64,000 bases of DNA from Galeopsis tetrahit (GCA_963675135.1 OY776129.1:61629028-61693027), one strand, 5' to 3'; positions 1 to 11,504 are shown, numbered from the stretch's first letter. A program made the numbers and translations. Notes: generated from the sequence alone by a model not told the origin.

Positions 1-161
1 TGGTTAGAGATAATTTTACTGTTTAACTTAAATTTGGTGGCAATTTAAATCCAATATTGGAGATGATATGAACTAAGTGGTAATTTTATAAAGTTTTATG
101 TAAATTAATGGAGTTGGTTGGTTAGATTGAGGGTATGTGTGGTCCGAAAGAAAAAAAATAT

Positions 162-1190
162 GGGTTGGGGTATATACCCCTCCAGCTTTGTTAGATAAAC
201 TCCCTCTTCATTTTTATTAATTAAATATTTATATAAAATACCATTTTTACCCTTATACTAAAATAAATTAAGATACATACACTCCCTTACAATTTAAACT
301 CTAACCCTAGAATTAGACAGCCACCGCCTCCACCACTCGGCGCCGCCGCCGCCACATCTAGAAATTAAAAAAAAAAAACTTATATTCGACAAACCAGTGT
401 CGACCAAAAACCCTCTCGTCAACATTGGTTTGTCGATCAAACATCTCCCCGTCGACACTGATTTGTTGACCAAACACATCCCCGTCGACACTGGTTCATC
501 GAAAAAATTTAAAAAATAAAAAATAAAAATTTTCGACAATGAAGGGTTGACCATAAACATTCTCATCAACCATTGAGGGTCGATGAGAGAGGTTATGGTC
601 GATCGACCTGCAGAAATAAAAAAAAAAAAACCAAACAAACCTGGACGGAAGTGGGAGGGAGGCGGCGGAAGCGTGACTGGTTGGGGGGAAGAGGCGGCGG
701 CGGCGCTCGACAAAAGAGGCGGCGCCGCCGCTTGTTACAAAGAGGAAAAAAGGAGGGTCGCGGGGTGGGAGGGGGCTGGGCGATCTGGGCACAGGTGCGA
801 GGGGGAGGGAGGGGAAATCCGGCGACGAGAGGGGGAAGGAGGGGGAAGGAGGGGGAGAGCTACGGCGAGAGGGGAGGGAGGGGGAGTGCAGAACATGAAA
901 AAAAAATGGAGGGGGAGTGCGACGCAGATGGCGACAGTTAGGGAGGGGGAGTGAGACGGCGACGGCGAGGGAGGGTGTGCGAGCAGCGGTGGCGGCGACG
1001 GCGGCTGGGAATGAGGAAGGGGAAAGGTCCGGGTTTTAAATGAGGAAGATAGAATAGGGGTGTGTATTTATCTTAGATTTTTAGGAGAAAGGGGTATAAT
1101 AGGTAATTTGGGGGGAGTGCATCTATCTCAGATGTGTTTTGAGGGTGGTGCGTGTATCGGGGAAAGCTGGAGGGGTATATACCCCAACCC
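162..1190. mobile_element. Non-autonomous Mutator-like element (MULE) with GC-rich interior
   Basis: Both ends carry the same 28 bp inverted repeat, starting GGGTTGGGGTATATACCCC and mirrored at 1163-1190. A perfect 9 bp target duplication (AAAAAATAT) flanks it at 153-161 and 1191-1199. A 9 bp duplication with G-rich ends is the mark of Mutator-like elements. The interior has three imperfect GTCGA-CACTGGTT-type direct repeats near 385-500 and a strongly purine-skewed, GC-rich stretch at 640-1020. That stretch is unlike its AT-rich surroundings and may be captured sequence. No transposase is visible; reading frames in the GC-rich part are low-complexity Arg/Gly/Glu and are not taken as genes. 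Confidence 0.9.
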
Positions 1191-1417
1191 AAAAAATATT
1201 TTGGGTAAATATGTGATTAAAATGAGTTTATGAAGTAAATTCCTTTTTTGGGCTGAGTAAAGTGTTGCGGGACACTGTGTAAAGTAAAGTGTTAGGATCG
1301 AGTCACAGGGGATATTAGGCATTCTTATTTGTTATACAACTCATTTGCAGTTCAACCCCATGGAGCTCGTGATATTAATATTAAGAATCACCCAATAATT
1401 TAGGTTGTGTCTAAATT

Positions 1418-2158
1418 TTTTTTTTTTTTTTTTTATGGGGGATTTACAATATTATAAAATAAAGTTACAAATCACGAGCTTAAAATCTTGATGTTCAAAT
1501 CAAACGGATATCGCCGTCCACTCCAATCGCGTGAAGAGAAAAAACGAGTTTTCCTTTGCCTTAACAGGTGGTGTCCAGGTCTTCAATCTTAACAGGTGTC
1601 CAATAGTACCAAAGCACCAGAGCTCTCCTATCTCAAAGAGCCCAACCACCAAAAAAAACTCAGAACTACAGCAAAGTTCCAACATGGACAACTAGACGTG
1701 CACAACAGAACAAAAACCAAAACATAAAACTAAGCAAGCACCCAAAAACTACCTATGAAAACAGTAAACATGATCAACGAAGAAATACCCGAACGGCCAC
1801 CGTGGCTCCGTTACAGGTAAAATCTCCATTGATTCCTAACAAAAACCGAAGGAAAATTACATAACAGAAGGCTGAACAAACGGCGACGACGACAGCGATC
1901 GGCGGCGGCTAGAACAAGTAGATCTGAGGATTTGTAACCTAGATCTGATGAAAACGGCAACGACGAAAGTAGGTGGTACCGGCAAGGCGGCGACTAAAGG
2001 ATCTAACAAGATCTACCAGTTTATTTTGCAGATCTACATGAGGGGGAAAACTTGATTGAGAGATTTGAACAAGCGAAAGAGAAGAGAGAAACGAAGATAA
2101 AATCGCACACACTCCACGGTGAAATCACACCTACATCTCTCCTATCCCAACCCTATAT
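1418..2158 (-). mobile_element. Retroposon (LINE/SINE-like) with poly-A tail, - strand
   Basis: On the - strand the unit ends in a run of about 19 A (plus-strand T tract, 1416-1434). A perfect 15 bp target duplication (GGTTGTGTCTAAATT) flanks it at 1403-1417 and 2159-2173. A long duplication plus poly-A tail indicates target-primed reverse transcription. The body has no long reading frame; it begins with a GTGTGCGATTTT-type leader and CGCCGCC-rich sequence. A diverged relative at 61176-62140 shares an ACGGAGCCACGGTGGCCGTT-like core, so this is a dispersed family rather than a one-off pseudogene. Confidence 0.8.
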
Positions 2159-2173
2159 GGTTGTGTCTAAATT

Positions 2174-2999
2174 AATCGTGTATATTTTTTCTTTTTTACT
2201 TTTGTTCATTTTAGTGTCAATTTAAAATTTAAAAACATACAAGACTAAAAGTGTCCACAAAAATGACCAAATTTACACCAAAATGACCAAAATTGAAGAA
2301 TTAAAATTAGGTATAGTGATTTTTGATAACAACTAAATTAGCACTTAGCAGGATGAAGGAAACAAGCCCCACTTACATTTTAATCATTTAAAAAGTCTTT
2401 TGTACATAAACTTGAATTTACTTTATAAGGCTTCCTATGTTTTGCCTACTCCTGCAGAGGCATGAGGGAAGATGAGTTGTTGTGTTTCATTGATACCACA
2501 TTGAAGCTGTTTGAACAAATAATCAAGCCAAATTCCAAATCCATTTATAGGGTGTGCATGCAATTTCACTGGCAAATTTTAAATGAATTGAAATATAATT
2601 CGTGAAAAGATGTGATTCTAGCTTCCAAATTTTAAGTGAAATCCAATTCGTGAAAGTTTGCTACTTATAAAACAACAGATAAAGAACACACCTATCCTAG
2701 TACTGTACTTTGTTCAAACACATTCTAGTTTAGACGATATTCTACCGAAGCTATTAGTATTACATATAATTTCCAAAATGATTCCATCCTATCCTTAATT
2801 AATTGGGTATGTATATATATATATATATATATAGCAATTTAAAGTTGACTACTTAACCACAATTTTGAACTTGAAATCCATAGTACTGTATATAGTTGCA
2901 ATAAATATATTAAATGAAGTAGTAAAAACGTTAGGAATTGATTTAGGCAGATCTGAAGAAGCTTCCGTTGCAAGAATCAGAATTAATATTCCCTCAAGG
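2174..2999. other. Intergenic DNA upstream of CAF1
   Basis: AT-rich sequence with no convincing gene. It contains a (TA)n microsatellite at about 2811-2833, roughly 340 bp before the CAF1 start codon. This is too far to be the core TATA box. Confidence 0.6.
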
Positions 3000-3100
3000 C
3001 CAACGAATTACTTCCTTATATATTCGCTATATCTACTTAATTTCCTTAATTATATTTTCAAAACCATTTTCTTGCCAACGAATTACTTCCTTATATATTC
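3000..3100 (+). promoter_or_regulatory. Duplicated 26 bp TATA-containing promoter motif of CAF1
   Basis: A 26 bp sequence beginning CCAACGAATTACTTCC and ending TATATATTC occurs at 3000-3025 and again, identical, at 3075-3100. Each copy carries a TATATAT box. The downstream box (3092-3098) sits about 75 bp before the start codon, a normal distance for a core promoter with a leader of about 45 nt. The upstream copy could serve as an alternative initiation site. Function is inferred from position only. Confidence 0.45.
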
Positions 3101-3171
3101 CAACCAATATATTCTGTATTTTGCAACACCAAGAAACAGTCGCAGCAAGAAAAGAAAGAATTTGTTTCACA

Positions 3172-3915
3172 ATGAGTTCACAAATTGTTGTTCGTGAAGT
3201 CTGGGATTTCAATGTGGAACAAGAACTAAAACTTGTTCATCATTGTCTACATCAATTCCCTCTAGCCTCCTTTGATACCGAATTTCCGGGTTCAATCTTC
3301 AAAACCCATACACCTTTCTCTCAACTTTCACCTTCAAAACTCTACCATTTGATGAAGGAAAACGTTAACTCACTCAAACTCATTCAACTTGGTCTCACTC
3401 TCTCCGATATTCACGGCAACCTTCCAACCTTCGGCACCAAGTTCCAGTACGTATGGCAATTCAACTTCCACGGCTTCAATCCCAACCGTGATCGCCACGA
3501 CCCGGAAGCAATTACCCTCCTCATGAACCAAGGTATCAATTTTGACAAAAACACGGCTATAGGCATTAATCCTCGTTTTTTTGCATTAAAGTTCCATGAA
3601 TACGGATTGGGCCATGGTTCGGGATTGAGATGGATTACTTTCCAAGGCCTTTACGACTATGGCTACTTGATCAGGATTCTAACTGGTAGACGACTTCCCT
3701 ACAGTTACGAGGAGTTCACTATGGTAAAGAATATTATTTTTGGAAGTATTTGTTATGATACTAGAGATATGGGTAGACAGTTGAATATCTACGGAGGTCT
3801 AGAGACGATTGCCAAGAGTTTGAATGTAAAACGTGCCGTCGGGAAGGGCCATCAAGCGGGTTCGGATAGCTTGCTAACGATGCACGTATTTTTACAATTA
3901 ATTAAACAAGTTTAA
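3172..3915 (+). CDS. CAF1: CCR4-associated factor 1 (CAF1)-type poly(A) deadenylase, intronless
   Basis: Encodes 247 residues. The product is a DEDD-family 3'-5' exoribonuclease that shortens mRNA poly(A) tails as part of the CCR4-NOT complex. All catalytic residues are visible: Asp35 and Glu37 in the FDTEFPG motif, Asp162 in LYDYGYL, and Asp232 with His227 in GHQAGSDSL. Other family landmarks are LIQLGLTLSD at 71-79 and CYDTRDM at 194-200. The ATG at 3172 (CACAATGAG) was chosen because the family similarity begins just after it; the open frame runs further upstream but without resemblance to CAF1. Many plant CAF1 genes are intronless and 250-290 residues long, so this copy is compact but plausible. 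In plants such genes are often stress-inducible. It is flanked by a duplicated promoter motif and by a SINE inserted 46 bp after the stop. Family assignment is firm; paralogue identity is not. Confidence 0.93.
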   Translation: MSSQIVVREVWDFNVEQELKLVHHCLHQFPLASFDTEFPGSIFKTHTPFSQLSPSKLYHLMKENVNSLKLIQLGLTLSDIHGNLPTFGTKFQYVWQFNFHGFNPNRDRHDPEAITLLMNQGINFDKNTAIGINPRFFALKFHEYGLGHGSGLRWITFQGLYDYGYLIRILTGRRLPYSYEEFTMVKNIIFGSICYDTRDMGRQLNIYGGLETIAKSLNVKRAVGKGHQAGSDSLLTMHVFLQLIKQV

Positions 3916-3961
3916 GTAATGTTTGTCTCAATTCCCTACTTTAATGTTGTGTTCTATCTTT

Positions 3962-4077
3962 TTTTTTTTTTTTATTACAAGTTAAATACCCATCCCTTTT
4001 CCCCTCCCCATGACTCGAACGCAGGACCTAATGTCTGGATAGTGGTGCTCCAACCACTTGAGCTATCCCACTTTGTC
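3962..4077 (-). mobile_element. tRNA-derived SINE, - strand
   Basis: A perfect 16 bp target duplication (GTTGTGTTCTATCTTT) flanks it at 3946-3961 and 4078-4093. Read on the - strand it starts GACAAAGTGGGATAGCTCAA (A-box-like), has GCGTTCGAGTCATGG (B box) and ends in ACTTGTAATAAA plus poly-A. Internal RNA polymerase III boxes, a poly-A tail and long duplications define a SINE. A second member lies at 54931-55039 in the other orientation. It sits in what is probably the CAF1 3' UTR. Confidence 0.9.
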
Positions 4078-4093
4078 GTTGTGTTCTATCTTT

Positions 4094-5559
4094 GATCATA
4101 TAAAAGGCAATGTTCTTATAGTGTGGATCATGTTTTAATGTGCCAAGTAATGTTTCAATTCCTATACTTATCTAGGATTGATATGAAGGTTTTTGGACTC
4201 TTTGACATTCTCTGGTTTTAGTAACAATTTAAACTGATATTAAAGTATTTGCAATAAAATATATATGAAATGAGATACCATAGCGGTGAGAATATTCTGA
4301 GTGGTAAAAACATTGGCAATTAATTTACGAGGACACAAGTCGACCGTTCAATGATTGAGTCCGACAATTATCTACAACTAAAAATTAAATTTTATTATTG
4401 ATTAAACTATATTTTTTTTAAATACAAAAACTTCAAGTTCATTAATAAATTCTAAAATTTATAGTGCTAAATATTTTATATTTATAAATTATATTTAAAT
4501 TAATAACATTATATAGAGATTTTTTTAATTACTCACTCGTCTTATGGAGTACGTTTTATGAAAAATGTCATTTTATTTTTATTTTTAAACCAACACTTAA
4601 TTAGTTAAAATATCATTAAACTCTACTCACAAATAATCACATTATTAACAATGAATTTCGAATATTCTAGAGTACCTTTACTTTATCTATTTTATCTATT
4701 TTTTATTTTAAAATTTGTATCTAGAAATATGTGAATAAAATTTGTAAACGGAGAAAGTATAATTAATTAAAATTTAAAAAGAAAAAATTGTTCAAGTTAA
4801 ACTGAATCTAACAAGTACTCTAATGAAATTACAAAAAAATAATTAGATACCAGATATAATGAGTATAACTCAACCCGTACTCATTAGTAAATCGAATATC
4901 TAACGAGTTCGAATTCGTTTGATTATCAATATAAAGGAGTTCATTCGAGTTAAGTCGGATTAAGGTGAGTCAATCTCTCTAGCTACCAATTTATTTTTAA
5001 ACTATATTTACCCATGATATTAATACACCTAGTCATGAAACATCATTATTATTAATACATTAATTTGATCTAATTTTGAATTTAAAAAAAAAAAAAAACT
5101 GCTTTAGTCTAAAAGACTCTTGATACCATAAAGATAATTTACCAGAAAATATATTGTATTTATATAATTAACTAGAGGTTGCATGATGGTTTATATAATT
5201 TATATTTCATAATCTTTTAAAATTAATGAATTGAATTTAATAACATATTTACTAATATTATTATTATAATTTAATAATTAAATAATATTATTATAATTAT
5301 CTTAAATTAATTTAACATTTAAATAATACCATACATAATGACATTATACATGGATACAGCATATAAAAAAATAAAATATCTATTAGTATATAGTGGAATA
5401 TAAGATAAATTTTCATATATATTAAATATGGAGAATAATGTATAAATAATATCTATGTTCTCTAATCACACATATAATTCTAAGTTCTCCTTTAATCGGC
5501 ATATTATGAAAATTCAGGATAAGAAATTTTATTATATGAATCTCTGGCAGTTTAATATT
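4094..5559. other. AT-rich intergenic region
   Basis: No coding region, RNA gene or bounded transposon could be supported. The stretch is dominated by A/T runs and short imperfect repeats between CAF1 and the V-ATPase gene. Confidence 0.6.
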
Positions 5560-7826
5560 TTGTGCCCAGGTGTCAAAGAAAGTTGTGATTAGTCCGTCTT
5601 TTTTCTTTATTATCTGTGATCGTATTTCTCTCGGCTCTGCTCATCTCCTCTGTAGATCAAGGTGTTTCTTCAATTTCTTGTAAGCCGCCTCCACTCTGCT
5701 CTCTAACTCCCCATCTCCTCTGTAGATTAGGGTGTCACGTCAATTTTTTTGTAAAGATCTGGAGTTCTGCGCTGATTTGAAGAGTCGCGATTAGGGTTTT
5801 TCTTCCACTGCAATACTCTGAATCGGAGTTTTGGAGTATATTTTGACTTCAATTAGGTAAATCTGCCCCCTCTCTCACCATCAAACATGTTTTCTTTGTT
5901 TTTTTTTAGTTTCCTTCAAAATCTGATTTTATATATTTTGATTTTTTTCTGGCAAATCGTATGTTGTTTATGTTGAATCATGTAATGCCTGGGGTTCGAG
6001 CAATATATTACTTTCTCTAAGATCAGATTCATATTTCATTTTTCTGACCAAGTATTGATATGATTACTTCGATGGAACATTGAGAATTATGTGTTTATAT
6101 TTATGTAGTTAGCTAAATTTCTCAATTTCATGCTGTCCTATTTCGGATCTGTGCTCTGTATGCATATTGAATGGTGCTTTTATATGCATTTCCCCCACCT
6201 CTGTAAATGCACAAGACAAATATAAGGATTGTATTATGTGATATGGTTTTCCTTTGCTGAATATTTCTATGGTTCCACTGATCAGAAAACTTCTATATGC
6301 TTTTGTGATACGGTATAAATTGCCTCCTTCGAGTGTATCCTATAGAAGAAAATAGAGAGATAGGAGTCTAAGAAGAAAAAAATCAGTAATTATCCTCAAC
6401 AGTTTGGCTTTAGCTAAACAATTGGCTCCTTCCTGGATCCCATTGGTAGAGCTGTATCATTTTGTCACTATGATACCAGGAATATTATGTTGGTTGGGAC
6501 CTTGCCTTTTTACTGACAAAATTGCTTCTACTAAGATTTTCACTACTTGAGAATCTGTTTCTATTTTGGTTTCAGTACTTGAAGAATCATTCTTTGAACC
6601 TTGTGTAAATGTTTTACCATTATAAATAATGTTATGGGATTGACACACATTGTCAGTTTCTGGATAGTAAATTAACTAAATAAGATCTCATTTCTAATGA
6701 GGAAAAATGACCTATTACATTCTTTATGAGGAATCTATTCGGCCACTTCACCTATTAAACTGATTTTTTTTTAATGTTTGTATTGCTACAGTTCTATTCT
6801 AATATATTTTCTTTCACGATGTAGCTCTTTTTTTCCAGACCATTTTCTTTCAAGTTATGCTTTTTTAGTTCAGCTTTTTATCAAGGAATAAATGAGTTAC
6901 TTTATATTCCACTCTTCTATATATAAGAGAGGAGACTTGCTTTTGATTATTCTTAATATTTGTTGAACCTGCTTCTGGTTCTTCATGTTTCTTCTATTCT
7001 GCATCACTGCATCTTCATCTGGACTTTTTGTTGTTGATGTAGCTTTTCTTGTCTTTTCCCTAATTTTTATATGATTATTCTTATTGAAATCTTAAAATTT
7101 GAAGTTGCTTTGAGATTTTAGTGGCAATTAGTAATAAAAGGTTTGTTTGTTTTGATTTTGTGGGTATGGAATTTGTTGGCATTGTTGAGTACTTGAGTTC
7201 TTATGGAGGGATTGAGATTTTCTGGATGCATTTTATTTTGAATTTTTCTAATATACACTTCAGGTTTGAAGAAATTGGCAATAATAAGCCAAGAGGCTGA
7301 GAAAGAGATTTGTTGGTAAAAAAAAATTCCTTTGTACAAGTACACTGTGGTGTTTTCATAGTTGTTAAAGGCGCGCCTCAGGCGTGCCAAGGCGCAAGGC
7401 ACGTGAGGGGCTATAGGTGGTACACCGTTTTTGGGTTTGGTGATGATTACGAGAAGGACTTTGATGTCAACGAGAACTAGGCTAATGAATCTTATAATTG
7501 CTGCCTTTCTTACATTTGATGGTTTTTGTGTGTTAATGAAGTCTAACCTCACAACTTTAGTGTTTACTAATGTTTACATTATGTTCTAATATTCATTAAT
7601 TTACTTTTTGGTAGTATTATGTGATTTTATGTGGTACCAAACTTGTAGGACAATATGTGTAAAAGATGTTATAGGTATATATAATGGTGTTTAGTTTAAA
7701 AAAGACAAGGCGTGCTCCTTGGGCGCTATGACCCCTCTTGCGCCTTGGTGCGCCCATAATAACTATGTACTAAAATATACCTTCTCTATTTATTAATGCC
7801 AATGATGAATTACTTCACTCTTTCAG
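5560..7826 (+). other. 5' leader exon and leader intron of the V-ATPase subunit D gene
   Basis: A pyrimidine-rich leader ends at an AG/GTAAAT donor (intron starts 5857). The intron ends at TTTCAG (7826), 17 nt before the start codon. The leader has an internal near-repeat of CATCTCCTCTGTAGAT at about 5643 and 5711. The roughly 2 kb leader intron hosts a TIR element at 7357-7767. The transcription start is not visible, so 5560 is approximate. Confidence 0.6.
7357..7767. mobile_element. MITE-like inverted-repeat element in the leader intron
   Basis: The ends are inverted: CATAGTTGTTAAAGGCGCGC on the left, and the reverse complement of the right end reads CATAGTTATTATGGGCGCAC. GC-rich AAGGCGC motifs follow inside each end. 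No convincing target duplication was found next to these ends, so the superfamily is open (hAT-like is a guess). Confidence 0.55.
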
Positions 7827-7843
7827 CCACAAAATTTGACAAG

Positions 7844-8629
7844 ATGTCCGGTCAAAGCCAACGCTTGAATGTTGTCCCTACTGTTACAGTCCTTGGGGTA
7901 GTGAAAGCCCGTCTGGTGGGGGCCACAAGAGGCCATGCATTGCTGAAGAAGAAAAGTGACGCTTTAACCGTGCAGTTCCGTCAAATTCTCAAGAAAATTG
8001 TATCCACAAAAGAATCAATGGGAGATACCATGAAAGCTTCCTCCTTTGCCCTTACAGAAGCTAAATACGTTGCTGGTGAGAACATTAAGCACATTGTTCG
8101 TGAAAATGTGTCAAGTGCTGCACTTAAGGTACGATCATATCAAGAAAATATTGCTGGTGTAAAACTTCCCAAATTTGAATATTTCATTGATGGAGAGACG
8201 AAAAACGACTTGACTGGGCTGGCAAGAGGGGGCCAGCAGATTCAAGCTTGCCGTTCAGCATACGTGAAATCTATTGAGCTACTTGTTGAGCTTGCTTCTC
8301 TCCAGACATCATTCTTGACTCTTGATACAGCAATCAAGACCACAAATCGTAGGGTCAATGCTCTAGAGAACGTTGTGAAGCCACGATTGGAGAATACGAT
8401 TAGTTACATCAAAGGAGAGTTGGATGAATTGGAAAGGGAGGATTTCTTTAGGCTGAAAAAGATACAAGGTTACAAGAGGAGGGAGATTGAGAGGCAGCGT
8501 CTAGCAGCCAAGGAATATGCAGAAGAGAAGGTACTTGAAGAGATTTCATTGCAGAAGGGTATCTCTATAAGTTCGGCCCATGACCTGTTATCCCACGGGT
8601 CACAAAAGGATGAGGACATAATTTTTTAA
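7844..8629 (+). CDS. VHA-D: V-type proton ATPase subunit D
   Basis: Encodes 261 residues, the length typical of plant subunit D. The protein is the central-stalk rotor subunit of the V1 sector, coupling ATP hydrolysis to proton pumping at the vacuole and other endomembranes. The N-terminus (MSGQSQRLNVVPTVTVLG) and the GATRGHALLKKKSDAL segment are hallmark conserved stretches. The C-terminal half contains TNRRVNALENVVKPRLENTI and a charged coiled-coil region (about 195-235), and the protein ends in the usual DEDIIF. The start at 7844 lies 17 nt after a good intron acceptor; the open frame continues upstream into intron sequence and is ignored. A coding exon without introns preceded by a leader intron fits the usual plant gene layout. 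No breaks were seen; expected to be constitutively expressed. Confidence 0.97.
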   Translation: MSGQSQRLNVVPTVTVLGVVKARLVGATRGHALLKKKSDALTVQFRQILKKIVSTKESMGDTMKASSFALTEAKYVAGENIKHIVRENVSSAALKVRSYQENIAGVKLPKFEYFIDGETKNDLTGLARGGQQIQACRSAYVKSIELLVELASLQTSFLTLDTAIKTTNRRVNALENVVKPRLENTISYIKGELDELEREDFFRLKKIQGYKRREIERQRLAAKEYAEEKVLEEISLQKGISISSAHDLLSHGSQKDEDIIF

Positions 8630-10288
8630 AGCGGGTGTTGGTTTGATTATGCTGTGTGGTCGTGTTATATTATTATTTGGGGACAGGATATTTTTGTCTG
8701 AAATAAGAGCAGCGATCTGCGTGCTTGTATTTATTTGTTTATCTATCTATGTTATGTAGTACCTGGTGATCATGAAAGTTTTGCTGGTACAAGATTTTCC
8801 TGGTCTATCTTTATGGGACTGCTTCCTTTGAGAGATAATGATGTATTTGATTTTTTTATTTAATCTGCACTGTACTGAATTGGAGATATTAAGTTCTTCT
8901 TTCACGATGAAAAAGGTAAGTTATTTTGTTTTGTAATTGTCTATTGAATTGAAAATTTGAACTTAATCATGCCTAATAAATCTGCCTTTGCATTTTGTAC
9001 AAAATTTGCATATTTTGATATAATTGGTATGTTTTGGTTGCCAGAAAATCACGTGTTGTGCATTTTAAAGTTTTGTAACTTAAACCTGTACAGTTTTTAT
9101 CAGTGTATTTATTCAGATAAAATTATAATTTGTTACAAGATGTCACATAGTCGACCACAGGTTATCTTTTGTGTTGCAGTTTCTGGGAAACTAAAATGAG
9201 AGATACCATATATTGTAGGAAGTTTTGTATTTGAAGATGAGGTAAGAAAATTGTTATTGTAGAAAATAGTCCAAGTTTAGGTGAGATTTAAGTTGCAACA
9301 TCATATCTAATTTAACCCAAATTTTTTTTTTTTTTTTTTTTTTGAAGCGGGTACAGTATTAGTATGACTCAAAGTCTCAAACAAATATAAGAAAAATTCC
9401 GGTAATGATCTGTGAAATCACTCATATTGACCACCCCAATCGTATGGAATGGTTGAGTTGTGAGTGTTTATTGGTCTCCATAGCAATTAAGTAGCAGTTG
9501 TCCATTAACGACAAGATATTTGATTAATTTTGCATTAACACTCTCATCTTCCACAATCGACAAGAATAATGTCATGTTACAAACTCTTTCATCCTCAAAA
9601 CCATTCGGACTAAAATTGTATAGTAGAAATCAAGATATTTCAACAAGTATTGCTCCAGTTAATTTTTTTTTATTTATATATATACACACATTAACTTAAT
9701 TGTATTGTTGAAAGAAAAATATAATGAGAATGAAATACGGCCAATTAATTAATTAAATACCAATGAATTAAACATTTTGTTGATACTGTAGATGAATTGA
9801 TGATTAGTTTAAAATGGAAAAATAGTTATTTAAATTTCCAACAAAGAAAAAGTAGCCATTCATTTACTTGGCTTTTTTAATTAAATATTAAAGTTTTGAA
9901 AACAATTTAATTAAATATTAACGTTTGTAGAGAGTTTATTGAAATAAAGTAGAGCACGTATGTACCGGTGCTCTTCCATTATTTGCTTGGTAAGAATGAA
10001 GAGAATAGGGACGTCCAAAATAATTAATTGCACAATTTTAATATGAAAATACTCTACAAAATAATTACCATTTCAACATTATTATATTTTTAAAATTGTC
10101 GTTCTTTTTTTTAATACATTTTACTTTACATCTCATTATATTCACTTTACACTTCACCAAAACATCTAAAATATCTTTCATTTATCTTATATCATGAACC
10201 ACTAATCTCATTTTTTTTAAAATTGTACCGTTTAAACCATACAAATAATTTCACGACGGAGTAAATATATAACTATATAAGAATGATA
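8630..10288. other. 3' UTR of VHA-D followed by intergenic DNA
   Basis: The first 250-300 bp are probably the VHA-D 3' UTR. The rest is AT-rich with a long T tract at about 9321-9343 and a short TATATACACACA stretch near 9676. No gene is supported. Confidence 0.55.
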
Positions 10289-10290
10289 TA

Positions 10291-10820
10291 CTCCCTCCGT
10301 TCCACAAAAAATTTCACACTTTCCATATATGGATGTCCCATACCAATTTGCACACTCCATAAAAGAAAATATTTTCATAACCCTTAAAATATACTCATAT
10401 TTACCCATATGTCATTACTTTTTCACATTCAATATACTTTTTACTTTACTTTATTCATAAAACTTTACAAAATTATCCCTCAAAATATCACTCATTACAC
10501 TTTTTTTTACACATTTTTTAAAAGGTAAAGTCTAGTATGCACTCGAGTGCATGTTATGCACCCTAGTCCATGTTGCACTTTTCAGTTTTACTGACTTACA
10601 CTTTTTGGTAAATGGTGTTGCACTTTTCAATTATTAAACTGTATAATAATATTTTTAATAATAATTGAAAAGTGCAACACCATTTATCAAAAAGTGTAAT
10701 CTAGTAAAATTGAAAAGTGCAACATAGACTAGGGTGCATAACATGCACTCGAGTCCATAGTAGACCAACCCTTTTTAAAATATGTGACATCCCAAGTGTG
10801 CAAGTTCTCACCGGAGAGAG
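10291..10820. mobile_element. Stowaway-type MITE, split by a nested element
   Basis: Starts CTCCCTCCGTTCC and ends ACCGGAGAGAG, flanked by TA at 10289-10290 and 10821-10822, as for Stowaway/Tc1-mariner MITEs. Removing the nested foldback (10524-10771) and one target duplication leaves about 273 bp, the size of its relatives in this window. Confidence 0.8.
10524..10771. mobile_element. 248 bp foldback MITE nested in the Stowaway element
   Basis: Two arms of about 100 bp are near-perfect reverse complements (left GTCTAGTATGCACTCGAGTG, right ending CACTCGAGTCCATAGTAGAC). The centre is AT-rich. A perfect 9 bp duplication TTTTTAAAA lies at 10515-10523 and 10772-10780, pointing to a MULE-type MITE. 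The arms share GTTGCACTTTTCA...GACTTACACTTTT motifs with the element at 16308-16946. Confidence 0.85.
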
Positions 10821-10973
10821 TACTATATTTTTGCTGGTGAAAGAGAGTTGCATAGATGTCTTGATTGGTCTTTAGGGGGCAGATTTGTAGGTCTTTCGCG
10901 GCTTTTAAGGGCGCCTTTCCTTTTGCTCTGCCAGGTGCGTCATTACTTTGCTATAAGTTTCTTTTTTCTTTTA

Positions 10974-11265
10974 CTCCCTCCATCTCAGAATTTTGTACAT
11001 GATTTGACTGATACGAAAATTAAGAAAATGGAATATATTGATGTGTATGATAGAATAAAAGAGGGGTATTATTGATAATTCATTGATTAAAGTGGGTGGA
11101 GATTTGACTAAAATTATAAATTGAGTTAAGTTGTGGGCCCAAGTAAAATAAAGGAGGGGTAATATTGGTAAAAATTATGTGGGTTATTTCATTTTTTAGA
11201 GTGTGCAAATAATGTTGGGACGCCCATTAAAAAAAAATGTGCAAATAATCACGGAACGAAGAGAG
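10974..11265. mobile_element. Stowaway-type MITE
   Basis: Starts CTCCCTCCATCTCAG and ends CGGAACGAAGAGAG, bounded by TA. The same element is at 38739-39029 in copy 2. Confidence 0.75.
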
Positions 11266-11267
11266 TA

Positions 11268-11504
11268 ATTGTTTTGATTAAAAAATATGATTAAATAATA
11301 AATGTAATACAAGTGATGTGATGGTGATTGAAAAAAATAATAGATTAGTATAAGATGAAGTATGATAAAATAATAGATAAAGTAAAAATGATTTGATTGG
11401 GAGAGAGAAAATAGTATGCCAAAAATGAAAAAAAATAAAATGGAAAACTTATTGTGAGACATTCATAAAAGGAAAGTGAGAAACTTATAGTGGGACGGAG
11501 GGAG
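11268..11504. mobile_element. Stowaway-type MITE remnant (left end missing)
   Basis: Ends GTGGGACGGAGGGAG followed by TA. The body matches the MITE at 26422-26674 (TATGATTAAATAATA, GGGAGAGAGAAAAT), but the first 30 bp or so are lost where it meets the preceding MITE. In copy 2 this remnant is split by the MULE at 39151-40705. Confidence 0.65.

Noticed and set aside
573..954. Overlapping Arg/Gly/Glu-rich open frames
   Set aside because: Low-complexity translations of a GC-rich tract inside a MULE; no domain or splice context.
2811..2833. (TA)n run as CAF1 TATA box
   Set aside because: It is about 340 bp from the start codon; better placed TATA boxes exist at 3018 and 3093.
4000..4075. tRNA-like box A/box B sequence on the - strand
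   Set aside because: It has a poly-A tail and a 16 bp target duplication and lacks a foldable acceptor stem, so it is a SINE, not a tRNA gene.
10848..11075. 75-codon frame duplicated at 38613-38843
   Set aside because: It runs into a Stowaway MITE in both copies; conservation reflects the recent duplication, not coding constraint.
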